64,000 nucleotides of DNA from Halococcus sediminicola. Its GTDB lineage: Archaea; Halobacteriota; Halobacteria; Halobacteriales; Halococcaceae. The DNA is taken from NCBI RefSeq assembly GCF_000755245.1, contig NZ_BBMP01000007.1:186001-250000 (forward strand), written 5' to 3'. Of this stretch, positions 10,690 to 19,736 are shown one piece after another (position 1 is the stretch's first letter; each line of letters opens with the position of its first letter). The translations under genes were made by a program, and so were the position numbers. The notes below the pieces were generated by a model. That model had not been told where the DNA came from. It was given only the letters and a program-made list of their open reading frames with translations, and made no database searches.

Positions 10690-10835
10690 AGTCGTGGAGC
10701 GAACGAGAGGCCGCCCTGCATCGCGACAGCCACATCTTCCCCAGCCGACTGCGCTCCTCGCTCGCTACACTCGTGCAGACCTCGCGCGAGTCGCGCGCTG
10801 AAGGCGCGCTCCCGCGCGCCAGCCACGAACCGCAA
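10690..10835. repeat. Hairpin-rich intergenic repeat between convergent genes
   Basis: The 10602-10848 gap lies between two convergent gene ends and codes for nothing recognisable. It contains the perfect palindrome CTCGCGCGAG (10782-10791) and a GCGCGC-TGAAG-GCGCGC hairpin (10794-10810), in sequence of the CGCTCCTCGCTCGCTAC type common in halophile intergenic repeats. It does not share the block order of the idi/osmC element. It may serve as a bidirectional transcript end. Confidence 0.4.
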
Positions 10836-10848
10836 CGCGACCAGACCG

Positions 10849-11949
10849 TCAACCGAAGAATTCGGTCAGCCGGCGGCCCGCTTGCTCGACTTCCGGCGTG
10901 ACGAGCGCGAAGCGGAACCAGTCGGCGCGCGCCTCGCCGAAAGTCTCGCCGGGCATCCCGGCGACGCCAGCCTCGTCGACGAGTCGCTCGGCGTTGTCCA
11001 TCGTGCCCGGAAAGTCGGGAAAGCGCGCCATCACGTAGAACCCGCCGTCGGGGGCGGTGTAGTCGGCTCCAGCGGCGTCGAGCGCGTCGGTGAAGGTATC
11101 GATGCGGCGGGCGAGGCGGTCACGATTTCGCTCGTAGTAGTCGGGACCGGTCGCACGAAGCGCGCGGAGGACGGCGTGCTGGGCGGGCCGACTCCCGGCG
11201 ACGTTCACGAGCATGTGGCGGGTGTGCGCGCCCTCGGCCAGCGCCTCCGGGAAGATTGCATAGCCGACGCGAAAGCCCGTGATGGCCATCGACTTCGAAA
11301 ACGAGTTCGTCACTACGCGATGGGAAGAATCGACCGCGAGCGCGCTGGCAAAGTCACCAGTATAGTCGAAGTGATCGTACACCTCGTCGCTCACGAGAAT
11401 CGCGTCGTGCGCTTCGGCAATATTGACAAGTTCGGCCATCGTCTCCTCGGAGTAGACCGCTCCCGTGGGATTGTTCGGCGTGTTCACGACGATGGCTGCG
11501 GTTTCGTCGCTCGCGCGCTCGCGGACGGCGGCGGGGTCGAGTGAGCCGTCCGCATCGACCGGCACGTACCGGGGGATGCCACCCAGCAGTTGCGTCTTGC
11601 CGGGATAGTACGGATAGACGGGGTCGGTAAGCAACACTTCCTTACCTGCGTCGCGGTCGAGCGCGCCCGCGAGCGCGAGGTAGTTCGCCTCGCCCGCCCC
11701 GTTGGTGACGACGACCGCATCACTATCGACTCCACGCCGGGCCGCGATTTCCTCGCGCAGATCGGCGAGACCCGCACTCGGCGGATATTGGTAGTCGTTG
11801 CCATCGAGATCGGCGTACTCGTGGAAGGCCTCGCCGATTGCGGGCGGCGAGTTCCAGTCCGGACCGCCGCTGACCATCTCGACCACATCACTATCGCTGG
11901 CCGCTGCGTACTGCATCAGTCGGAAGAACTGCGGCGTCTGGTAGTCCAT
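10849..11949 (-). CDS. PLP-dependent aminotransferase, class I/II
   Basis: A 366-residue fold-type I aminotransferase. Visible features are the NTPNNPTGAVYS loop, the DEVYDHF Asp that contacts the PLP ring nitrogen, and the Schiff-base Lys in SFSKSMAITGFRVGYA. An Arg near the C-terminus in FRFALVT would bind the substrate carboxylate. Family members act on aspartate, aromatic amino acids or others; the donor cannot be decided. The ATG at 11949 is followed by a normal N-terminus (MDYQTPQFF). Confidence 0.9.
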   Translation of the reverse strand: MDYQTPQFFRLMQYAAASDSDVVEMVSGGPDWNSPPAIGEAFHEYADLDGNDYQYPPSAGLADLREEIAARRGVDSDAVVVTNGAGEANYLALAGALDRDAGKEVLLTDPVYPYYPGKTQLLGGIPRYVPVDADGSLDPAAVRERASDETAAIVVNTPNNPTGAVYSEETMAELVNIAEAHDAILVSDEVYDHFDYTGDFASALAVDSSHRVVTNSFSKSMAITGFRVGYAIFPEALAEGAHTRHMLVNVAGSRPAQHAVLRALRATGPDYYERNRDRLARRIDTFTDALDAAGADYTAPDGGFYVMARFPDFPGTMDNAERLVDEAGVAGMPGETFGEARADWFRFALVTPEVEQAGRRLTEFFG

Positions 11950-12029
11950 ACGTCAGCCAGACGCGGGTTCGTACTCCGTCTTTCGCCTCCGAACGTGGGT
12001 TTTTGCCCACGGCGGGCGAGCACTCGGGT

Positions 12030-12551
12030 ATGTCATCGCCCGATCCAATCGAGGAACGACTCGGCGACGCCCTGCGGGACGCCGACGCCACCATCGCGGT
12101 CGCCGAGTCCTGTACCGGGGGGTTGGTGGGGTCGCTGCTCACGGATGTGCCGGGGTCGAGCGACTACTTCGACCGCTCGCTCGTGACCTACTCTTCACGG
12201 GCGAAACGCGCGCTGCTCGCGGTCAGCCGCGAATCGCTCGACGCCCACGGCGCGGTGAGCGAACCGGTCGCCCGCGAGATGGCCCGCGGCGCGCGCGATA
12301 CGGCCGACACGACGTGGGGGCTCGCCACCACGGGAATCGCGGGCCCCGACGGCGGTACCGACGAGAAGCCAGTGGGAACAGTTTTCATTGGCGTTGCCCA
12401 CGCAGCGCCGTGGACGACCGGTGACTCGACGAGCAGGGTCGAACACCACGTCTTCGACGGCACGCGGAAGGAAATCAAGGAGAAAATCGCCCGGCGCGCG
12501 CTCGCGGTGATGTGCGAGGCGCTCGACGACCGCGAGCAGGAAACGACTTAG
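12030..12551 (+). CDS. CinA C-terminal-type nicotinamide-nucleotide amidase
   Basis: A stand-alone CinA C-terminal domain of 173 residues. It matches the PncC family, which deamidates NMN to NaMN for NAD recycling. Diagnostic segments are AESCTGGLVGSLLTDVPG, VTYSSRAK and TTGIAGPDGGT. A TTG-started extension to 12003 is possible but overlaps the promoter, so the ATG at 12030 is used. The next gene follows after 27 bases in the same direction. Confidence 0.9.
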   Translation: MSSPDPIEERLGDALRDADATIAVAESCTGGLVGSLLTDVPGSSDYFDRSLVTYSSRAKRALLAVSRESLDAHGAVSEPVAREMARGARDTADTTWGLATTGIAGPDGGTDEKPVGTVFIGVAHAAPWTTGDSTSRVEHHVFDGTRKEIKEKIARRALAVMCEALDDREQETT

Positions 12552-12578
12552 GGACCACACGTCTCGAAGGAATCGAGG

Positions 12579-13067
12579 ATGAACAAGCGCGGGCACGTAC
12601 TCAACGCACTCGTCTTGAGCGTGGGACTGGGCTGTCTCGCCGCCCCCGCACTCGACGTGACGACGCTCTGGACCGTCGTCGCCATCGCCGTCCCTGTGAC
12701 ACTCGGCGCGCTCCTTCCCGACGTCGACACTGCCTTCGGCACCCATCGCAAGACACTGCACAACCTCCCGGTCCTCGCCCTGTTTTTCGTCTACCCCTTT
12801 TATTTCGACAACCTTCGGTTCGTCTGGATCGGCGTCGCCACCCACTACGTGCTCGATCTGCTGGGCTCGAAACGCGGCATCGCCCTCTTTTACCCGTTCG
12901 ACCGCGCCGAGTTCGACGTTCCGGTGGGGGTCTCGGCGCGGAGCCGGTACGCCGGCGGGCTGATGGTGCTCATCACGACGCTCGAACTCGCGGTCGCCGC
13001 CGCGCTCGCCTACGACCTTCCCCGGCGATTGGTGGCGAACGGATTGCGTGCGAGCGGGCTGACCTGA
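12579..13067 (+). CDS. YdjM/LexA-binding-type membrane-bound metal-dependent hydrolase
   Basis: A 162-residue membrane protein of the DUF457/YdjM family. It starts MNKRGHVLNAL and has the characteristic PDVDTAFGTHRKTLHN block with the metal-binding-like Asp and His residues. Four hydrophobic segments surround it. Family members are called membrane-bound metal-dependent hydrolases, but their substrate is unproven. It sits 27 bases after the CinA gene and may be cotranscribed. Confidence 0.8.
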   Translation: MNKRGHVLNALVLSVGLGCLAAPALDVTTLWTVVAIAVPVTLGALLPDVDTAFGTHRKTLHNLPVLALFFVYPFYFDNLRFVWIGVATHYVLDLLGSKRGIALFYPFDRAEFDVPVGVSARSRYAGGLMVLITTLELAVAAALAYDLPRRLVANGLRASGLT

Positions 13068-13110
13068 GAGCAGAACAGGTATCACTCGCGGACGGTTCGG
13101 GACGAACACG

Positions 13111-14124
13111 ATGACTGCAGGCAGAACCGTCGGCGTCTGTGTGGTCGTGCTCGCGCTGGCCGTGGCGGGCGTCGCGGGCACCGCGAGCGCACAGAGCGCG
13201 CCGACGCCCATCGATTCCTGTCGGACCATTGCCGACGACGGCCAGTACGTGCTCACGTCGGACATCGAGAACAGTTCCGGCTCGACGTGCGTCCAGATCC
13301 TCTCGAGCGACGTCGTCTTCGACGGCGGCGGCCACACCATCGAGGGTGCGAACGCCAACGAGAGCGTCGGCGTGAAGGTGAACAACTCGCTGACGAGCCT
13401 CTCGAACGTCACGGTCAAAAACGTCACGACGACCGGCTGGACGGCCGGTGTCTACTACCGCGACGCACAGAACGGCACCGTCGAGAACGTGAACGCGAGC
13501 GCGAACCGCCGCCACGGCGTGCTCCTGCGCGCGGCGAGCGACACCCGGCTCGAAAACGTCACCGCCGTCGAGAACGGCCGCTGGAGCCTCTATGCGGTGG
13601 GGAACACGACGGACGTCCTCGGAACGCGGTTCACGACGCGCTCGACCGACAACGCCTCGTTCAGAGCGAGCGACGTCGCGCTCACGGGCGTCGGCCCGTC
13701 CCCGGGCGGTCTCGAAAACCGCTCGACGGTCGGTCAGCGCATCGGCGCGGCCGGCACGGGTGGGAACAGCTCGCTCCGACTCGGCGTCGGCTACGACGAG
13801 CGGAACGTCACCGAGGCGAACGTGACCGAGAGCAGCCTCCGAATGTGGCGCTTCGAGGGCAACTGGAGCAAGCCATCCGGCGTGAACTTCGTCAACGTCA
13901 AACGCAATCGCGTCGTCGCCGAGGTGCAGGGCGTCGACAACGCGAGCGTCTTCGCCCCGGCGGGCGACGTCGAGACGCCGACGCCCACACCGACCCCGAC
14001 CGCAACCGCGACCGAAACGGCCGCGAACACGACGACCACGAGTTCCGACGACGGACCGGGCTTCGGGGTCGCCCTCGCGCTCGTCGCCGTGCTCGCCAGC
14101 GCGCTCGCCCTCCTACGGCGCTGA
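13111..14124 (+). CDS. Secreted right-handed beta-helix (NosD-like) surface protein with PGF-CTERM-like tail
   Basis: A 337-residue exported protein. It has a cleavable signal peptide (TVGVCVVVLALAVAGVAG, then ASA near residue 29). The body has NosD/pectate-lyase-like parallel beta-helix repeats (FDGGGHTIEGAN, NVTVKNVTTTGW) with many N-glycosylation sequons. A Thr/Pro-rich stalk near 290 (TPTPTPTPTATATET) leads to a C-terminal PGF motif, a hydrophobic helix and a terminal RR. That tail is the archaeosortase A substrate pattern, so it is probably trimmed, lipid-linked and displayed on the S-layer side. The ligand is unknown. Confidence 0.87.
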   Translation: MTAGRTVGVCVVVLALAVAGVAGTASAQSAPTPIDSCRTIADDGQYVLTSDIENSSGSTCVQILSSDVVFDGGGHTIEGANANESVGVKVNNSLTSLSNVTVKNVTTTGWTAGVYYRDAQNGTVENVNASANRRHGVLLRAASDTRLENVTAVENGRWSLYAVGNTTDVLGTRFTTRSTDNASFRASDVALTGVGPSPGGLENRSTVGQRIGAAGTGGNSSLRLGVGYDERNVTEANVTESSLRMWRFEGNWSKPSGVNFVNVKRNRVVAEVQGVDNASVFAPAGDVETPTPTPTPTATATETAANTTTTSSDDGPGFGVALALVAVLASALALLRR

Positions 14125-14144
14125 ACGCGCTCTGGCGAATCGAA

Positions 14145-14909
14145 TCAGTATACGCGCACGTCCGCGAATCGCTTCGCGTAAGTCTCGCGTTCTGGATGTG
14201 TCGGCTCCATCCCCGAGAGCACGAGTCTATCGAACTTCGTCACGCTGTTTTCGTAACCGAGATGGGCGAACTCCGCGGCGCGGCGCAGCCGGTGAATCGC
14301 CCCCGTGCGATGCTCGACGCGACGGGACACTCCCTCGCGGAGCGCCGCGAGCAGGCCGCGCTCGTCGTCGATTCGCTCCTCGATGGCCGTCCAGACCTCG
14401 CCCACGGTCCGCCGGCGGTGGGCGTACGACGACCCGAACGTCGGGAGCCGGAGTCTGGAGGCGATCGAACGCGCGCGACGGTCGTGATAGGCCCACAGCT
14501 TCGGGTTGTACGTCTCGACGGCGTCGATGGCGTCCCGAAAGCGGGCGATGAGTTTCCTATCGAGACTCACGTTCAGGAACTCGGGGTGAGGAGCCAGCAC
14601 GACCGCTTCTTGCCGACGGAGTTCGGCCATCGCCCCTTCGAGCGTGATGAAATCCGGCACGGGGTCACTGAGTCCGAGCGCGAGGACGTGTCGCCGGTTG
14701 CGCCACGACCCCGTGAACAGTTCGCGGCCCGGCACCACCAGCAGATCGTCGTCGGTGAATTCGCGCGCCCGCGACCGGATGTCTGGCAGAGGGGTGAAGT
14801 GAGGGGCGTACACCAGCGCGTCGAGCCCGTACCGCTTGGCCCGGTTCACCACGTGCTCGTCGAGGACTTTGACGTGCAAGTCGACGCGAAACGGCTCGTG
14901 GGACGTCAC
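14145..14909 (-). CDS. PHP-superfamily metal-dependent phosphoesterase-like protein
   Basis: A 254-residue protein with a PHP fold. It has DLHVKVLDEH at the N-terminus (the usual DLHxH with the second His changed), APHFTPLPDI, VVPGRELFTG, the APHPEF motif, AVETYNPKLW and a final GSSYAH. PHP proteins are metal-dependent phosphatases or nucleases; the substrate is unknown. The start codon appears to be GTG at 14907-14909. Divergence from strict DLHxH, plus SSYAH where SDAH is usual, may mean altered metal binding. Confidence 0.72.
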   Translation of the reverse strand: MTSHEPFRVDLHVKVLDEHVVNRAKRYGLDALVYAPHFTPLPDIRSRAREFTDDDLLVVPGRELFTGSWRNRRHVLALGLSDPVPDFITLEGAMAELRRQEAVVLAPHPEFLNVSLDRKLIARFRDAIDAVETYNPKLWAYHDRRARSIASRLRLPTFGSSYAHRRRTVGEVWTAIEERIDDERGLLAALREGVSRRVEHRTGAIHRLRRAAEFAHLGYENSVTKFDRLVLSGMEPTHPERETYAKRFADVRVY

Positions 14910-14981
14910 TTGATTCGAGAGGACGGCCGCCAGCGTATAGCGATTTCCGGTTTGGAACGCGACGGGTACTCCTCGGAGTTC

Positions 14982-15097
14982 TCACGGCGTCGCCGTTCGG
15001 TGTCCGAAGAGCGCTCTCAGCGCGGCGAAGCCGCGCTGACTGCTTGAGGAACGCTTTCAGCGTCTCTCACTGTCCGCTCACGGCGCATTGCGCCGTT
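14982..15097. repeat. Intergenic hairpin cluster after spt5
   Basis: CTCACGGCG...CGCCGTTCG occurs twice, at about 14981-14999 and 15078-15099, on either side of a perfect 8-bp hairpin AGCGCGGC-GAA-GCCGCGCT (15019-15037). The second copy is itself an 8-bp hairpin (15080-15096) lying 15 bases past the spt5 stop. The whole 14910-15111 gap is otherwise empty. It probably marks the 3' end of the ftsZ1-secE-spt5 transcript. Confidence 0.5.
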
Positions 15098-15111
15098 CGC
15101 GTGGTCCGAAG

Positions 15112-15549
15112 CTATCGCTCCTCGCTATCCAACACGCGGATCTGGTCGCCGCGAACGGTGACGGGAATCGGTACCGTCGCCTCGTAGAGTTCGACGGTGA
15201 CTTGATCCTTGCCCTCGTCGATGCGCTGGACCTGTGCCTTCTCGCCTTTGAACGGGCCGGCGACGAGTTCGACGATGTCGCTTTCGGCGATCCCCTCGAC
15301 GTCGGGTTTCGGCGAGAGGAAGTGCTCGACCTCCGCGATCGAGGACTTTCCGGGCACGAGATTTCTGGCGTGAGGGATCTCGTCGAGCACTCGTTCGAGG
15401 ATAGCGTGGTCGTCGGCCTCGACCATGACGTAGCTCGTGAGCGAATCCGGTGCGAGCGCCGCGTGGATGTCCTCGGCCTCGCGCTCCATGATCATGTCCG
15501 CGACGGTGCGCTCCTGGCTCGCGGTGGTCTTGACGGCGTACATCCCCAT
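15112..15549 (-). CDS. spt5: Transcription elongation factor Spt5 (NusG homologue)
   Basis: A 145-residue archaeal Spt5. It has an NGN domain (MYAVKTTASQERTVADMI, about 1-85) that binds the RNA polymerase clamp, and a C-terminal KOW domain (VAGPFKGEKAQVQRID). With Spt4 it raises processivity and couples to ribosomes. It begins one base after secE. An in-frame ATG two codons later (15541-15543) is an equally good start. The ftsZ-secE-spt5 order is a conserved euryarchaeal arrangement. Confidence 0.95.
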   Translation of the reverse strand: MGMYAVKTTASQERTVADMIMEREAEDIHAALAPDSLTSYVMVEADDHAILERVLDEIPHARNLVPGKSSIAEVEHFLSPKPDVEGIAESDIVELVAGPFKGEKAQVQRIDEGKDQVTVELYEATVPIPVTVRGDQIRVLDSEER

Positions 15550-15550
15550 C

Positions 15551-15724
15551 TCAGACCCCTCCGGGGAGGAAGCTCATCAGCGAGAAGATGAGAAAGCCGA
15601 CGACGCCGATGAGGAGGATGCCCGCGCCCGCGATGAGCGCGATGCGCGAGAACTCCTCCCACGAGGGCGTGCTGGCGAGCTTCAGCACGCGCGTGTAGCT
15701 CGACAGGTCGTATTTGATCTCCAT
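15551..15724 (-). CDS. secE: Protein translocase subunit SecE (Sec61 gamma)
   Basis: A 57-residue single-span component of the SecYE translocon. An amphipathic N-terminal helix (YTRVLKLASTPSWEEFSRIA) is followed by one transmembrane helix (IALIAGAGILLIGVVGFLIF) and a short tail ending LPGGV. Length and pattern match archaeal SecE. It lies between ftsZ1 (50-base gap) and spt5 (1-base gap). A weak ACATAGAAAT box about 30 nt upstream could give it its own promoter. Confidence 0.93.
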   Translation of the reverse strand: MEIKYDLSSYTRVLKLASTPSWEEFSRIALIAGAGILLIGVVGFLIFSLMSFLPGGV

Positions 15725-15774
15725 ATCCGCACTACCTACCGCAGGGATTTCTATGTGTTGTTTGCCCGACTCCG

Positions 15775-16902
15775 CTATTCGACGTAGTCGATGTCCGAAT
15801 CGACCTGTCCACCGGTCTCGCCAGCGAGGTCCGAGCGCCCGTAGATCTGGGGCGAGTCAACACCGGTGACGACGATCATCGTCTCCATCTTGCCCGAGAA
15901 GCTCTCGTCGACCGACGCGCCCCAGATGATGCGCGCGTCGGGGTCGATCCGATCATAAATTTCCTCGACGACGCCCTCGGCCTCCTCGATACTCATGTCG
16001 GGACCGCCGACGACGTTGACGAGCGCGGAGCTTGCGCCCTTGAACTCGACATCGAGAAGGGGCGAGCGCAGCGCCGAGCGGATGGAGTCGGTGGCCTTGT
16101 TCTCAGAGTCAGATTCGCCGAGCCCGATCATGGCGACGCCGCCGTTTTCCATCACAGTACGAACGTCGGCGAAGTCGACGTTGACCAGCCCGGGTTTGGT
16201 GATGAGCTCGGTCATGCCCTTGACCGAGCGCATCAAGACTCTGTCACAGATGGTGAAGGCGTCCTGCAGCGGGAGGTTCGGCGCGTATTCGAGCAGGCGG
16301 TCGTTCGGCACGACGATGACGGTATCGGACACTGCTCTGAGCCGTTCGAGACCCGCGTCGGCGTTCGCGCGCCGGCGCTCGCCCTCCGCAGTAAACGGAA
16401 TGGTGGCGATAGCGATGGTGAGCGCGCCGGCCTCTTGGGCGGCCTGAGCGACGACCGGTGCCGCGCCCGTTCCCGTGCCGCCGCCGAGGCCCGCGGTGAC
16501 GAACACCATGTCCGAGCCGTCGATGGTCTCGTTGATGTCGTCGAGCGTCTCGCGGGCGGCCTCCTCGCCGATCTTGGGCACCGAGCCGGCACCACGGCCC
16601 CCCGTCTTCTCGCGGCCCATCAGGATCTTCGTGTCGGCTTGCACCTGCTCGACGAGGTGCTGGGCGTCCGTGTTGGCTGCGACGAGTTTCGCGCCGTGGA
16701 TGCCCTCCTTGGCCATCCGGGTGACGGTGTTCGAGCCGGCCCCGCCACAGCCGACGACCGTGATCTGTGTTCTGAGGTCCTCGACGACGCCCGCGAGCTC
16801 CTCGTCGGTCATCGTCCCCGCCTCGCGCTCACCGGCCGGCGTCTCGCCGTCGGCGCGGTCGTCTTCGGCCTCGTCGATGGCGTCCTCGATGATGGAATCC
16901 AT
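15775..16902 (-). CDS. ftsZ1: Cell division GTPase FtsZ1
   Basis: A 375-residue tubulin-superfamily GTPase that forms the mid-cell ring. The tubulin signature GGGTGTG lies at 140-146, with [10 protein letters not shown] near 49-58 and the T7 synergy loop ([11 protein letters not shown]). A 40-residue acidic N-terminal extension is typical of haloarchaeal FtsZ1, which in Haloferax acts with FtsZ2 and scaffolds the division machinery. The genomic neighbours secE and spt5 support FtsZ1 rather than FtsZ2. An A/T-rich box overlapping the dtdA stop (about 16930) may be its promoter. Confidence 0.95.
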   Translation of the reverse strand: MDSIIEDAIDEAEDDRADGETPAGEREAGTMTDEELAGVVEDLRTQITVVGCGGAGSNTVTRMAKEGIHGAKLVAANTDAQHLVEQVQADTKILMGREKTGGRGAGSVPKIGEEAARETLDDINETIDGSDMVFVTAGLGGGTGTGAAPVVAQAAQEAGALTIAIATIPFTAEGERRRANADAGLERLRAVSDTVIVVPNDRLLEYAPNLPLQDAFTICDRVLMRSVKGMTELITKPGLVNVDFADVRTVMENGGVAMIGLGESDSENKATDSIRSALRSPLLDVEFKGASSALVNVVGGPDMSIEEAEGVVEEIYDRIDPDARIIWGASVDESFSGKMETMIVVTGVDSPQIYGRSDLAGETGGQVDSDIDYVE

Positions 16903-16926
16903 TTGTGTGCGAGTGGCGTACGCCGC

Positions 16927-18288
16927 CTATTTATCTTTCCCCTTCCGCTCGACACACCCATCGAAGGAAAAGCGACGCTCGCACTCGACGTGGACGATCT
17001 CGGGGTCGATAGCCCGCCCGTCGACGGTCACGGACTCGCCGTCGGCCAGCCGGCCGAACGCCGGCCCTTCGGGGACGCCCATCTCGTGTGCCCTCTCCGG
17101 CGAGAAGGCCGTTTCGTGGACCACCACTCTCCCGTCCTCCCGCTCGACGTCGTGATATTTCTCGCCGAGGAGTGCGACGAGCGCGTCGAGAATCGCCTCT
17201 CGCCCGGCTTCGTTGACCAGCGCGCGCCCGCCGATGCGGGTTCCCGACTGCTCGGTCTCGAACGCGAGCGCGCGGTGCTCGACTGTCTCGCGCACCGCCG
17301 CGGCGTCGATACCCTCGGCTTCGGCGAGCAGGTCGCCCGGCAGCCGCCAGCGCTCGGCGTCTTCGATTCCTCCCTCCGTGGCGGGCGCGCCGAAGCGAAG
17401 CCCCTGTTCGATAGTCGTGAGCCGTTCTTCCGCCTCGGCGACGACATCGAGCGGGACGCCGGTGGTCTCGCGGAGCCACGTCTCGCCCACGAGTTCGTAG
17501 CCGAGACGCTCGACGGTGCGTTCGAGTTCGGGTCGTTCGCCCTCGACGAGCGCACGGTTCGCGCCGCTCCGCTCGAAGGCCCGTCGCAGCACGTCTTCGT
17601 CCACGCTGCCCATCGCGTCGAGCGCCCAGTCCGCGCCGATGTGGCCCACGGCCCAGTCGGTTTTTCCTACTATGCGCTCGAATCGCGGCACGTAGTGGCC
17701 GCCGCCGAAACCCACGAGCTGGCGCTCGCGCCGTGGCGCGACGTCACGCAGATCGATGACGGCACGGGCGACCGCGCGCGCTCCCGCCGGGTCGCTCCAT
17801 TCGGACTCGCTACTTCCCAACTCGACGAACATCGACGGTACGCCCACCGCGGTCGGGCCGTGATGCGTACACTCCATGCCCACTTCGTAGTTCGCCGGAG
17901 CGTACTCGGCGAGCGAGGCGAGTACCTCGGAGTGGGCGTTCGGACAGGCTGTGGCGAACTCACCATCCTCCCCGCCGGCCTCCGCCGGCCCGAAGTTGCC
18001 GGTGTGGTGGGCGGTGAGGAGGCGACCGGTGTCGCCGGCGTGTTTCGAGACGAAGGCCACCAGCCGCGGGTCGGTGAACGCTTTGGCGACGTTCGTGAGA
18101 TCGAGATGCAACTCGTCGAACTCCCGAAGTTCGATGCCCGGCGCGCGATAGACCGTGCCGCCGCCAGCGCCGTCGGGTCGGGAGTCGTCGGTGATTCGCT
18201 CCCAGTCGATGCACTCGCGGAGTTGTTCACCGATGGTCACCGAGGCGGCGTCGGCGCGGCTGACGACGATTCCGAGGGTTCCGGTCAT
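16927..18288 (-). CDS. dtdA: D-aminoacyl-tRNA deacylase (archaeal DtdA type)
   Basis: A 453-residue zinc-dependent enzyme that hydrolyses D-aminoacyl-tRNA, protecting translation from D-amino acids. The N-terminal DtdA/GEK1 domain is clear: [33 protein letters not shown] and [10 protein letters not shown]. About 180 extra C-terminal residues of unclear role (from about residue 275) are a feature I associate with haloarchaeal versions. Its ATG shares a base with the stop of the upstream exchanger gene (TGATG), so the two form a coupled pair. Confidence 0.9.
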   Translation of the reverse strand: MTGTLGIVVSRADAASVTIGEQLRECIDWERITDDSRPDGAGGGTVYRAPGIELREFDELHLDLTNVAKAFTDPRLVAFVSKHAGDTGRLLTAHHTGNFGPAEAGGEDGEFATACPNAHSEVLASLAEYAPANYEVGMECTHHGPTAVGVPSMFVELGSSESEWSDPAGARAVARAVIDLRDVAPRRERQLVGFGGGHYVPRFERIVGKTDWAVGHIGADWALDAMGSVDEDVLRRAFERSGANRALVEGERPELERTVERLGYELVGETWLRETTGVPLDVVAEAEERLTTIEQGLRFGAPATEGGIEDAERWRLPGDLLAEAEGIDAAAVRETVEHRALAFETEQSGTRIGGRALVNEAGREAILDALVALLGEKYHDVEREDGRVVVHETAFSPERAHEMGVPEGPAFGRLADGESVTVDGRAIDPEIVHVECERRFSFDGCVERKGKDK

Positions 18289-19640
18289 CAGTCGGCACGC
18301 TCGGGCTGGGCGGAGCCGCCGACAGCCTCGCGGGCGTTCGTCGCGGTGCGCCCGAGCAGTTCACGCAGGCTCTCGCGGTGGCGGACGAACAGCGCGACGC
18401 CGAGAACGACGTAGAGGGCGGTGTAGGCGTAGAGGATGGTGATAGAGACCTGGTTGGCCGCCTGCTCGCTCATCGTCTGGATGACGTAGAACTCGGCGAG
18501 CACCTGCGAGATGAACAGGACGAACAGGGCGATCGCCTCGCGGACGGACATCTCGAAATTCGCCAGGATGCCGAGCGCGAAGAAGCTCTGAGCCGCCGTG
18601 ATCCAGATCTCGACGGTCTGTTTTTCGTCGAGCGGTAGGCCGCCGATGTGGCCGGCGGAGATGGAGAACACGACCGCGAGGGTCCCGATGAGCAGGGTCC
18701 ACTGGTTGAGTTTCGAGGAGATGAGCGCGTTGAACCCGGCCGTCGAGCGCGCCTTGTTGACGAGGTAGGCCACGACGACGAGTTCGGGGCTCTCGGAGGC
18801 CAGCGGCGCGAGCCACTGCACCATGAAGAACTCGGGGATGCCGTACTGGACACCGAGTCGCTCTAGGCCCGTGGCGAACGGGTGGACGGCCTCGAAGATG
18901 AGCAGGCCCGAGTAGGCGAAGAGCAGGAGCACGACCGCGATGCGGCGCTTCTTGGGGAATTCCTGGAAGTACGCCGGCACGCCGACATGTTCGTCCGTCT
19001 CCTCGACGTCGCCACGGACGATGATGGCGATGTACAGGACGTAGAGACCGACGAGCACGACCGTATCGAGGATGCCGATGGTGCCCCCGAGCGGAACGAG
19101 AAAGGCGAAGGCCGTCGCCGCGAGCAGGAAGGCGATCTCGGTGGCGATGCCGTGGTCGAGCGTCACCACGTCCGCGAGGAAGCCCGAGCGGTGATCGACC
19201 GCCTCGTCGCCGACGTATTTCGCCCGATAGACGGTGAAGACGGCGATGCCGGCCCAGCCGAGACCGATGAGGATGCGGTTCGCGCCGGTCATGTTGGCGA
19301 CCGCGAGCCCGGCGTGGCTGCCCGATCCGCCGAGGCCGGCCTGCCACGCGTAGTAGGCGTCGACGGCGTACTCGGGCGCGACCGCGAGCACCGCGAGCAC
19401 CGCGATAGCGAAGGCGGTCGGAACGTCCTTTTCTGCGGTTTCGGCCCCCCACGCCAGCAGAAAGGATGCGCCGAGGATGGCGAGTCCGCCGACGAGCACC
19501 GCCATCCCCGGCGTGATGTTCGCGCCGGGTGGCTCCGGACTCAGATGGAGGCCGTGGGTGACGAACGTGGCGACGAACGGTATCGTGAGAAGTAGTGCCA
19601 TCGCGACGGCGACGAGCGGATGGCGAAGACGGTCGAACAT
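18288..19640 (-). CDS. Sodium/calcium-exchanger-family membrane protein
   Basis: A 450-residue protein with about 11-12 hydrophobic segments. It has two inverted alpha-repeats typical of the CaCA superfamily: VAPEYAVDAYYAW with VANMTGANRILIG (repeat 1), and WLAPLASESPELVVVAYLV with SSKLNQWTLLIG (repeat 2). The acidic residues in APE and SPE would bind the transported cation, probably Ca2+ against Na+ or H+. The final 30 residues are charged and cytoplasmic. It is translationally coupled to dtdA; the functional reason is unclear. Confidence 0.85.
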   Translation of the reverse strand: MFDRLRHPLVAVAMALLLTIPFVATFVTHGLHLSPEPPGANITPGMAVLVGGLAILGASFLLAWGAETAEKDVPTAFAIAVLAVLAVAPEYAVDAYYAWQAGLGGSGSHAGLAVANMTGANRILIGLGWAGIAVFTVYRAKYVGDEAVDHRSGFLADVVTLDHGIATEIAFLLAATAFAFLVPLGGTIGILDTVVLVGLYVLYIAIIVRGDVEETDEHVGVPAYFQEFPKKRRIAVVLLLFAYSGLLIFEAVHPFATGLERLGVQYGIPEFFMVQWLAPLASESPELVVVAYLVNKARSTAGFNALISSKLNQWTLLIGTLAVVFSISAGHIGGLPLDEKQTVEIWITAAQSFFALGILANFEMSVREAIALFVLFISQVLAEFYVIQTMSEQAANQVSITILYAYTALYVVLGVALFVRHRESLRELLGRTATNAREAVGGSAQPERAD

Positions 19641-19706
19641 GCTCGAAGGCGGCGAGGGACGTACCTATCTCTTTTGCTGTCGGCCGCCGGTCGCACGGAC
19701 CGGCCC

Positions 19707-19714
19707 GCTTATCG
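19707..19714 (+). promoter_or_regulatory. BoxA of aroE
   Basis: GCTTATCG is centred about 27 nt before the aroE ATG, in the 96-base gap between the divergent exchanger and aroE genes. Confidence 0.5.
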
Positions 19715-19736
19715 CGCCGGATCGTGATGGGCACGC

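Noticed and set aside
16435-18414. Plus-strand open frame of 659 codons opposite ftsZ1 and dtdA
   Set aside because: It is the mirror frame of two well-supported genes and shows no protein-family likeness.
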